From: Pseudomonas deceptionensis
GTDB taxonomy: Bacteria > Pseudomonadota > Gammaproteobacteria > Pseudomonadales > Pseudomonadaceae
Reading direction: 5' to 3'
Length of the DNA: 64,000 bases
Assembly: GCF_900106095.1 (NCBI RefSeq)
Contig: NZ_FNUD01000002.1
Location: forward strand, 1,571,501 to 1,635,500
A program made the translations under genes and the position numbers. Positions within the stretch are counted from its first letter, which is position 1. Every line of letters begins with the position of its first letter. Shown in pieces: positions 32,476 to 39,545 of this stretch. A model generated the notes under the pieces. The model had not been told where the DNA came from, searched no databases, and saw only the letters and a list, made by a program, of their open reading frames with translations.

Positions 32476-33360
32476 TCAGGCCCGTGCGCGCCGCTGCTGC
32501 CACGCCGCCGCCAGGCCGCTGACACAAATGATGACGATGCCGACCCGGCTCGCCAGGTCAGGCGTATGGTCGAAAAGTAACCACCCCAACACCCCGGAAA
32601 ACACGATCTGGCAATAGCTGAACGGCGCCAGCAATGCCGGTGCCGCGAAGCGAAACGATTGCGTGAGCAGCAAGTGCGCCGTCATGCCCAAGCTGCCCAG
32701 TGCCAGCATTTGCAGGCCGTGGGCCAGTGTCGGCGTTTGCCAGAAGAAGGGCACCAGCGCACTCATGACCAGTACATTGAACAGCCCGGCAAAGAAGTTA
32801 CTGGTGGTGGGGCTGTCATACACGCTGAGCTTGCGGGTGAGGATCTGGTAGCAGCTGAAACACAGCGCCGCCGCCATCGGCAACAACACCGCAGGCGTGA
32901 ACAGTTCGCCCCCCGGGTGAATGATGATCACCACCCCGATAAACCCGCACACCACGGCCAGCCACTGCCCGCGAGTCACCGTCTCGCCCAGCAAGGGCCC
33001 GGACAGCGCTGCCACCAGCAGCGGCGCCAGAAAGTTAACCGCCGTGTTTTCGGCCAGAGGAATAAACAGCAACCCATAGGTAAAAAACAGCCCCGAACCC
33101 AGCAGGCAAATTGCCCGCAGAACTTGAAGAAGAGGCCGTTTGCTACGTAATACCCGTAGCCCTGACTGCGGCAGAAAGATTCCCGCCATCAGCAGGGTAT
33201 GCACCAGATAGCGTGCCCACACCACCATCACCACCGGGTAGAAGCCGCTGAGGTATTTGGACAGCGCATCGTGGCTGGAGAACAGCGCCGTGGCGGCCAC
33301 AATCAGCAAGATACCCTTCAGGGGGTGGTTAACCCCCGAGAGGGGGGTGGGCAATGTCAT
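32476..33360 (-). CDS. DMT/EamA family transporter
   Basis: A 294-residue inner-membrane protein with ten hydrophobic segments in two EamA repeats. The first begins LKGILLIVAATALFSSHDALSKYLSGFYPVVMVVWARYLVHTLLM and the second contains YQILTRKLSVYDSPTTSNFFAGL, patterns of the RhaT/EamA exporters. The substrate is unknown; in many Pseudomonas relatives such genes lie near aromatic or carboxylate pathways. I start at 33360 (GAGG six bases upstream); four more codons are possible. It lies 63 bases downstream of the MFS gene on the same strand. Confidence 0.88.
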   Translation of the reverse strand: MTLPTPLSGVNHPLKGILLIVAATALFSSHDALSKYLSGFYPVVMVVWARYLVHTLLMAGIFLPQSGLRVLRSKRPLLQVLRAICLLGSGLFFTYGLLFIPLAENTAVNFLAPLLVAALSGPLLGETVTRGQWLAVVCGFIGVVIIIHPGGELFTPAVLLPMAAALCFSCYQILTRKLSVYDSPTTSNFFAGLFNVLVMSALVPFFWQTPTLAHGLQMLALGSLGMTAHLLLTQSFRFAAPALLAPFSYCQIVFSGVLGWLLFDHTPDLASRVGIVIICVSGLAAAWQQRRARA

Positions 33361-33423
33361 CGAGTACCTCACTGTGTGGCTGAGTGCAGAGATTTCAGCG
33401 CCTTGCTTGGCCCAGGAGGTTGC

Positions 33424-34752
33424 TTAGACCTGCGGGATTTTTCGCGGAGCCATGAAGTACATCCACACTAACGCAATGAAGTACATCGCAGGAATCATCG
33501 TGAACAACAGGGTGTAATTGTTGTTCGTGACGGTCAGCACATAGCCCACAAACTGGGTCATAAACATCCCGCCAATGGCTGCGCACATCCCGCCAAAGCC
33601 GAACACGGTGCCCATCATGTGTTTGGGTGTGTAGTCCATCACCATGCTCCACACGTTGGCAGTCCAGGCCTGATGCGCGCCGAGTGCCAGAGCGATGGCG
33701 CCCACGGCGACCCACAGCTCGCTGGAGCCGGCAGCCATGACCACGCCGATAATGCTGATGGCGCACAACAGCATCGACACCAGCCGCGCCTTGACCGCAG
33801 CCATGCCGCGCTTGATCAGGACTGAAGACAGAATCCCGCCCCCGATGCTGCCGAAATCGGCGGTGATGTAGATGATGATCAGCGGGATACCCATCTGGGT
33901 CACGCTGATGCCCAGGTTGTATTGCTGGTTCAGGAACGGTGGCAACCAGTACAGGTAGAACCAGAACACCGGCGCGGTCATGGCGTAGGACAAGGCGAAA
34001 GCCCAGGTACCGCGCATCTTGATGATGGTGGCGAATGAAACGGTGGTTTGCTCAGGCTCTTTCTCTTGCTGGATGTATGCCAGTTCTTCCTTGGTCACGG
34101 TCGGGTGTTCTTCAGGGTTGTAGTACTTCAAACCCCAGAAGATCAGCCAAATACCGCCCAGTGCCGCCATCCCCAGAAATGCTGCCTGCCAGCCCCATAC
34201 ATGCAGCACCAATGGCAACAGCATGGGCGTGAACATGGCGCCGACGTTGGTCCCGGCGTTGAAGATCCCGCTGGCCACCGCCCGCTCACTGGCAGGGAAC
34301 CACAGCCGCGTGGTTTTCACGCAGGCCGGGTAGTTGGCGGCTTCGGTCAAGCCGAGGATAAAGCGGCAAATCATGAAGCCCGCAGCCGAGGTGGCCAGGC
34401 CGTGGGCGCCGGTGGCCAGGCTCCACAACAGCACGGCACAGAAGAACACGCGCTTGACCCCGACCCTGTCAATCAGGCGGCCTTGCAGCACGAAGCCAAT
34501 GGCGTAGCCCACCTGGAACCAGAAGTTGATGTTGGCGTAATCCATCGCCGTCCAGCTCATTTCCTTGGCCAGAATCGGTTGCATCACCCCTAGGGCAGCG
34601 CGGTCGATGAAGTTCAGTGTGGTGGCGAAAAACACCAGTGCGAGCATGCCCCAACGGGTTTTGCCTGCCGCCATGGTGCCGCGAATCTTGTCACCGATAC
34701 CCGCATTCGGAGCGTGGGCAGGCTTGGTGCGTGCAGTTTGAGAGGGGACCAT
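33424..34752 (-). CDS. MFS transporter, likely quinate/shikimate-pathway aromatic acid importer
   Basis: A 442-residue major facilitator with twelve membrane segments. ACS-family motifs are clear: TTLNFIDRAALGVMQPILAKEM in helix 1, GRLIDRVGVKRVFF in the 2-3 loop, and GLTEAANYPACVKTTRLWFP in helix 4. It is divergent from quiC and its arrangement (MFS, quiC, TetR) is the one found at the P. aeruginosa quinate/dehydroshikimate locus, so import of quinate, shikimate or dehydroshikimate is a fair inference. Substrate cannot be read from sequence alone. Confidence 0.88.
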   Translation of the reverse strand: MVPSQTARTKPAHAPNAGIGDKIRGTMAAGKTRWGMLALVFFATTLNFIDRAALGVMQPILAKEMSWTAMDYANINFWFQVGYAIGFVLQGRLIDRVGVKRVFFCAVLLWSLATGAHGLATSAAGFMICRFILGLTEAANYPACVKTTRLWFPASERAVASGIFNAGTNVGAMFTPMLLPLVLHVWGWQAAFLGMAALGGIWLIFWGLKYYNPEEHPTVTKEELAYIQQEKEPEQTTVSFATIIKMRGTWAFALSYAMTAPVFWFYLYWLPPFLNQQYNLGISVTQMGIPLIIIYITADFGSIGGGILSSVLIKRGMAAVKARLVSMLLCAISIIGVVMAAGSSELWVAVGAIALALGAHQAWTANVWSMVMDYTPKHMMGTVFGFGGMCAAIGGMFMTQFVGYVLTVTNNNYTLLFTMIPAMYFIALVWMYFMAPRKIPQV

Positions 34753-34890
34753 GGTTTTTTACCCGTTTCTTGGAATTGTTATGTGGTGTCGTGGTGCATT
34801 TGACGCAAGTGATTCGGGTTTGATGGTGGCGAGTGGATAAAAAATCGTCAATTCAGGAGAAGGCATAGTGTTCGATAATCGCACGCAAAA

Positions 34891-34905
34891 CTAACCAGTT
34901 GGTAC
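34891..34905. promoter_or_regulatory. Candidate TetR (QuiR-type) operator
   Basis: CTAACCAGTTGGTAC carries the inverted pair ACCA-GT-TGGT in the 244-base divergent promoter between the MFS gene and quiC, about 92 bases before quiC. The TetR gene downstream of quiC is the natural candidate to bind it. Nothing else stands out except GGGCGCCC at about 34928. Confidence 0.4.
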
Positions 34906-34996
34906 AGATTGATTGCTCAATAATAGGGCGCCCTTAATAATCAAGCCATTAAGAAATGCCGTCGTCTGCAGTCTGCACCAATCCTGGGAGTTTTAA

Positions 34997-36907
34997 ATGA
35001 AGCGTTCGATCGCCACTGTTTCCTTGAGCGGCACCCTGCCAGAGAAGCTGGACGCCATTGCGGCGGCGGGTTTTGACGGGGTCGAGATCTTTGAAAACGA
35101 CCTGCTTTACTACGACGGCAGCCCGCGTGAAGTGCGCCAGATGTGTGCCGACCTGGGGTTGGCCATCAGCCTGTTTCAGCCGTTTCGTGACTTTGAAGGC
35201 TGCCGCCGTGACCGGCTGGCACGCAACCTGGACCGCGCTGAGCGCAAATTCGACTTGATGCACGAGCTGGGCACCGATCTGGTGCTGGTGTGCAGTAACG
35301 CCGCGCCCGACTCGGTAGGTGATCGGCAGATTCTGCTGGATGACCTGAGCCTGCTCGCCGAACGTGCGGGGGCGCGCAACCTGCGCATCGGTTACGAAGC
35401 GCTGGCCTGGGGCCGTCACGTGAATACCTGGCAACAGGTCTGGGATTTGGTGCGCCAGATCGACCACCCGAATCTTGGCGTATTGCTCGACAGCTTCCAC
35501 ACCCTGTCGCTCAAGGGCGATCCAGGCGCCATTGCGCAGATTCCCGGCGACAAGATCTTTTTTGTACAAATGGCAGACGCACCGATTCTGGCCATGGATG
35601 TTCTGGAGTGGAGCCGTCATTTCCGTTGTTTCCCAGGCCAGGGCGAGTTTGATCTGCCGGGCTTTTTGGCGCCGATCATACAAAGTGGCTACACAGGCCC
35701 CTTGTCGCTGGAAATCTTCAATGACGGTTTTCGGGCTGCTCCGCCGCGCGCCAATGCGGCCGATGGCTTGCGTTCGTTGTTGTACCTCGAAGAAAAAACC
35801 CGCGAGCGGCTTATCCAGCAAGCTGCCCCGGTCGCGACGCTTGAACCCCTGTTTGCGCCGCCTGAAGCCAGTCAGTACGACGGCATCGAGTTCCTCGAAT
35901 TCGCCGTGGACGAAAGTCAGGGCGCGCAGCTGACTCACTGGCTCGAACGCCTGGGATTCAGCAAGGCCGGGCAGCATCGTTCGAAGAACGTGAGCTTGCT
36001 GCGCCAGGGCGACATCAACCTGATTCTCAATGCTGAACCCTATTCGTTCGCGCATAACTTTTTTGAGGCTCACGGCCCATCGTTGTGCGCAACCGCAGTT
36101 CGTGTGCAGGACAGCACCAGCGCTCTGGCCCGTGCCGTGGCTTACAAGGGTCAGCCCTATCGTGGGCTGGTCGGCCCCAATGAGCTTGAGCTGGCGGCGG
36201 TGCGCGCACCGGATGGCAGCCTGATTTATCTGGTGGACAAAGACGCTGCCGGCAAGCCGCTGTATGAGTCGGACTTCAACATCACGCCCACCCCGTCAGC
36301 TCAGGGCGGGCTCAAGCGCATCGACCATATGGCCATGGCATTGCCCGCCGATAGCCTCGACAGCTGGGTACTGTTCTATAAAAGCCTGCTGGATTTCGAG
36401 GCCGATGACGAAGTGGTGCTGCCCGACCCTTATGGCCTGGTAAAAAGCCGCGCGTTGCGTAGCCGCTGTAGCTCGATTCGCTTGCCGTTAAATATCTCTG
36501 AAAATAGAAATACCGCCATCTCACACGCCTTGTCGAGTTATCGCGGCTCAGGCGTGCACCATATTGCCTTTGAGTGTGACGACTTGTTCGCAGAAGTCAG
36601 CCGGGCAAAAGCCGCAGGGGTGCCGCTGCTGGATATCCCGCTCAATTACTACGATGACTTGGCCGCGCGGTTCGATTTTGATGATGAGTTCTTGAGCGAA
36701 CTGGCCTATTTCAACGTGCTGTATGACCGGGATGCGCAGGGTGGCGAGCTGTTCCATGTGTATACGGAAGCCTTTGAAGGGCGTTTTTTCTTCGAGCTTC
36801 TGCAACGCAAAAGTGGCTATGCCGGCTATGGCGCTGCAAACGTACCGGTGCGTCTGGCTGCTATGGCCAAGTCGCGCAGTGGCGCGGTGCGTCAGGCAAA
36901 GCTTTAG
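34997..36907 (+). CDS. quiC: 3-dehydroshikimate dehydratase, QuiC type (fused isomerase/HPPD-like protein)
   Basis: Converts 3-dehydroshikimate to protocatechuate, linking quinate and shikimate to the pca pathway. The 636-residue protein has an N-terminal AP-endonuclease-2/sugar isomerase TIM barrel (residues 1-270) and a C-terminal vicinal-oxygen-chelate domain like 4-hydroxyphenylpyruvate dioxygenase (residues 290-620). The metal ligands of the dehydratase are all present: Glu134 (GYEALAWG), Asp165 (LLDSFHTL), Gln191 (FVQMAD) and Glu239 (LSLEIFND). The VOC half keeps metal-ligand candidates in RIDHMAMAL, GVHHIAFECDD and GRFFFELLQR. The substrate cleaved by pcaHG, 4 kb away, is its product. 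Confidence 0.93.
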   Translation: MKRSIATVSLSGTLPEKLDAIAAAGFDGVEIFENDLLYYDGSPREVRQMCADLGLAISLFQPFRDFEGCRRDRLARNLDRAERKFDLMHELGTDLVLVCSNAAPDSVGDRQILLDDLSLLAERAGARNLRIGYEALAWGRHVNTWQQVWDLVRQIDHPNLGVLLDSFHTLSLKGDPGAIAQIPGDKIFFVQMADAPILAMDVLEWSRHFRCFPGQGEFDLPGFLAPIIQSGYTGPLSLEIFNDGFRAAPPRANAADGLRSLLYLEEKTRERLIQQAAPVATLEPLFAPPEASQYDGIEFLEFAVDESQGAQLTHWLERLGFSKAGQHRSKNVSLLRQGDINLILNAEPYSFAHNFFEAHGPSLCATAVRVQDSTSALARAVAYKGQPYRGLVGPNELELAAVRAPDGSLIYLVDKDAAGKPLYESDFNITPTPSAQGGLKRIDHMAMALPADSLDSWVLFYKSLLDFEADDEVVLPDPYGLVKSRALRSRCSSIRLPLNISENRNTAISHALSSYRGSGVHHIAFECDDLFAEVSRAKAAGVPLLDIPLNYYDDLAARFDFDDEFLSELAYFNVLYDRDAQGGELFHVYTEAFEGRFFFELLQRKSGYAGYGAANVPVRLAAMAKSRSGAVRQAKL

Positions 36908-36974
36908 GGCGACTTCCTTCATAGAGCAGGGCGCCCCATAATCGCGGGCATTCCAACATGGCCGTGAGCCTGAA

Positions 36975-37652
36975 ATGACCAACACTCCAGAAGTCGACAC
37001 CGGTGCCACGGCCCCGGTCGTCGAACCGCGTAAGAGCCGTAAGAACAACCCCGAAAAGACGCGGGAAAATATCCTGCAAGAAGCGATTGTCGAGTTCGTG
37101 GAACAAGGGTTGTCGGGAGCACGGGTAGACGCTATCGCCGAGCGCACCAAGACCTCCAAGCGCATGATCTATTACTACTTCACCAGCAAGGAGCAGCTCT
37201 ACGTCGAGGTGCTGGAGAAGTTGTACGGCGAAATCCGCAGCATCGAAGGTCGCTTGAACCTGGATCAACTTGAGCCGGTAGAGGCCATTCGGCGGCTGGT
37301 TGAGTTCACCTTCGACCACCACGACATGAACGCGGACTTTGTGCGCATTGTCAGCATCGAAAATATCCACAAAGGTGAGTACATCAAGCGTTCGGAAGGC
37401 ATCAAGGCCATGAACGACACGATTGTGCATGCCCTGGAAAACATCCTGCGACGCGGTGTTGAACAGAAGGTGTTCCGTGGGGGCCTGAACCCGTTGGATG
37501 TCCACTTACTGGTCAGTTCATTCTGTTTTTATCGAGTGTCGAACCGGTACACGCTGGGTGAGATTTTCCAGGTCGACTTTTCCGATCTGCAGGTCAAGCA
37601 GCGTCAGCGCGAGATGATGTGTGACGCGGTGTTGCGCTATTTGCAGGCCTGA
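36975..37652 (+). CDS. TetR family regulator of the quiC locus
   Basis: A 225-residue TetR regulator. After a basic, Pro-containing tail the helix-turn-helix lies at residues 35-80 (TRENILQEAIVEFVEQGLSGARVDAIAERTKTSKRMIYYYFTSKEQLYVEVLEKLY), followed by the helical ligand domain. It starts 67 bases after quiC, on the same strand, probably co-transcribed. In P. aeruginosa the equivalent regulator controls dehydroshikimate use, which suggests QuiR; the effector here is inferred only from context. Confidence 0.88.
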   Translation: MTNTPEVDTGATAPVVEPRKSRKNNPEKTRENILQEAIVEFVEQGLSGARVDAIAERTKTSKRMIYYYFTSKEQLYVEVLEKLYGEIRSIEGRLNLDQLEPVEAIRRLVEFTFDHHDMNADFVRIVSIENIHKGEYIKRSEGIKAMNDTIVHALENILRRGVEQKVFRGGLNPLDVHLLVSSFCFYRVSNRYTLGEIFQVDFSDLQVKQRQREMMCDAVLRYLQA

Positions 37653-37686
37653 GCCGGCGGCATATTTCTGGAAATGAAATCCAATA

Positions 37687-37705
37687 CCAATTGAAAATCA
37701 TTCTC
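37687..37705. promoter_or_regulatory. Fur box upstream of hasI
   Basis: The 19-mer starting CCAATTGAAAATCATTCTC matches the classic Fur consensus at 13 of 19 positions, with the right half nearly perfect. It lies 49-68 bases before the sigma-factor gene, so iron starvation should switch on the has operon through it. Confidence 0.7.
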
Positions 37706-37754
37706 GACAAAAAGTAAGATAGCCGCCCCTTTCCTTCATGCTCAGGGAGTCGGT

Positions 37755-38261
37755 TTGTCGGATATGGATCTCAAAGGCTTGTTCCTCAAGCATGCCGGTA
37801 CCCTGCGCGGGTACCTGGCGCGCAAGGTGCGAGACCCTCAGCTGGCCGCAGATCTGGTGCAGGAAAGTTTTCTGCGCATGGCCGAGCGTGGGCGCAAGGA
37901 GCACATCGACAACACTCCGGGCTATCTCTATCGCATCGCTGGCAACCTGCTGGTCGATCACATTCGCCAGGAAACCCGACGCAAGACCGACTCGGTCACC
38001 CACGAAGCGCTGGCGGAAATCGAAGATGAACTGGCAGGGCTGGAGGCCCAGGCGATGGCTGAACAACAGCGCATGGCTTTAAAACAGGCATTGTCCGAAT
38101 TACCGGAACGCACTCAGGAGATTTTCCGCCTCAACCGCATCGAGGGTATGACCCATGCTCAGGTCGCGCGCCACCTTGAAATATCTGACAGCTCAGTGCA
38201 GAAACATCTGTCGAAAGCCTTGGCCTATGTCATGCAGCGCCTACAAGAGCCCGGGAATTAA
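37755..38261 (+). CDS. hasI: ECF sigma factor, FecI-like
   Basis: A 168-residue extracytoplasmic-function sigma factor. Region 2 is DPQLAADLVQESFLRMAERGR...NTPGYLYRIAGNLLVDHIRQE (residues 26-75) and region 4 is LSELPERTQEIFRLNRIEGMTHAQVARHLEISDSSVQKHLSKAL (residues 113-158). It should direct polymerase to the hasR promoter after heme-hemophore binding to HasR relieves HasS. The TTG start at 37755 has GGGAG five bases upstream; the ATG at 37764 is too far from it. The Fur box lies just before. It is the first gene of hasISRADEF. Confidence 0.92.
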   Translation: MSDMDLKGLFLKHAGTLRGYLARKVRDPQLAADLVQESFLRMAERGRKEHIDNTPGYLYRIAGNLLVDHIRQETRRKTDSVTHEALAEIEDELAGLEAQAMAEQQRMALKQALSELPERTQEIFRLNRIEGMTHAQVARHLEISDSSVQKHLSKALAYVMQRLQEPGN

Positions 38262-38350
38262 CTTTCATATTTGTAGATAAATGGCTTACTGAGTTTCGGT
38301 CAGCAAGACGTCACTGCTTATATATAACGAGAAATAGAGATTCACACCTG

Positions 38351-39349
38351 ATGAGCCAAGGCCCCGAACAGCAGATCATTACTGAAGCGGCCGCCGAGTG
38401 GGCGGTGCGTCTGCACGCGGGTGCGTTGAGCGAAGACGCCCGGGCGCAACTGGACCAGTGGCTGGCAGCCGATGAGCGCCATGCCCCGGCGTTGCGTTTT
38501 GCCGAGCAGACCTGGGCAGCGTTGGGGGAGTTGGCGCTGGAGGCCAGGCCCTTGACGCATCGCCTGCCCCCGGCGGCGCCCCGTCCCGCACCGGTCACCC
38601 GCCGCCGGCGCCCGCTGCGTTGGGTCGGGCGTGCGGCGGGACTGTCGCTGGTGCTGGCCGTTGGCTGGATCAGCGGGCCGACAGTGCTGCTGCATATGCA
38701 GTCCGACTACCGCACGGGTGTAGGAGAGTTGCGCACTGTGCAGCTTGACGATGGCAGCTCGGTAGAGCTGGACGCCTCCAGTGCAATCAGCATCGACTAC
38801 GACACCGACGAGCGCCGGGTCAGCTTGCTGGCAGGCTCGGCGGTGTTTGATGTGGCGCCGATGGGGGAGGCCGAAACCCGGCCATTTGTCGTGCAAAGCG
38901 CGGGCGGGCGAACCCGTGCGCTGGGTACGCAGTTTGTGGTCGGTCGTGAAAGCAGTGAGCAGGCGTGGGTCGGCGTGTTGCAGCATAGCGTTGCGGTCAG
39001 CTTGCAAGCCCCGCCGGCCCAGGGCACAGCGCAGCACACCCTCGAAGAAGGCCACAGCGTTCGTTACAGCGCGGAACACGGTATACAGGCATTGCCCGGC
39101 TTTGACCTGAGCGCAGCCACCAGCTGGCGCCGCGGGATGTTGGTATTTGATCGTCAGCCACTGGGGCAGGTGGTCGAGCAACTCAACCGCTACCGTCCCG
39201 GCCAGATCGTACTGGCAAACCCGGCCCTGGCCAGCCGACAGGTCAGCGGCGTATTCCGCCTTGAACTGCTCGACAGTGCCTTGCAAACCCTCACCCGGGA
39301 ACTGCATATACAGCGCATAGAACTGGCGGGCATCAGCCTGATGTACTGA
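38351..39349 (+). CDS. hasS: Anti-sigma factor of the FecR family
   Basis: A 332-residue inner-membrane regulator. Residues 8-58 are the cytosolic DUF4880 domain (ITEAAAEWAVRLHAGALSEDARAQLDQWLAADERHAPALRFAEQTW), then a Pro/Arg stretch, one membrane helix (about 91-113) and a periplasmic FecR domain with YRTGVGELRTVQLDDGSSVELDASSAI and a C-terminal STN-like end (LVFDRQPLGQVVEQLNRYRPGQIVLANP). It sequesters HasI until HasR, through its signalling domain, reports heme uptake. It begins 89 bases after hasI. Confidence 0.92.
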   Translation: MSQGPEQQIITEAAAEWAVRLHAGALSEDARAQLDQWLAADERHAPALRFAEQTWAALGELALEARPLTHRLPPAAPRPAPVTRRRRPLRWVGRAAGLSLVLAVGWISGPTVLLHMQSDYRTGVGELRTVQLDDGSSVELDASSAISIDYDTDERRVSLLAGSAVFDVAPMGEAETRPFVVQSAGGRTRALGTQFVVGRESSEQAWVGVLQHSVAVSLQAPPAQGTAQHTLEEGHSVRYSAEHGIQALPGFDLSAATSWRRGMLVFDRQPLGQVVEQLNRYRPGQIVLANPALASRQVSGVFRLELLDSALQTLTRELHIQRIELAGISLMY

Positions 39350-39545
39350 CGATTACCCGGCACGAACCTGTAGTCGCTGCCGAAAGCTGCGAAGGGGGCC
39401 AGAGCCCCCGTTTTCTCGATCCCACGACTCTCCACCCCCTTTTTGAAAATTAATCGCAAAAACCCTTACTGACTTTCCGTTGTCTGCACGTCTTGCTATT
39501 GAGATTCATTCGCAAAGCAGTTCGTGCAGCCTGGGGAAAATAAAA

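Noticed and set aside
34949..36073. 374-codon minus-strand frame over quiC
   Set aside because: Shadow of quiC, which has all active-site residues on the other strand.
39350..39545. Second Fur box or FecI-type promoter before hasR
   Set aside because: A GATTCATTCGCAAA stretch is weakly similar, but the match is too poor to list as a site.
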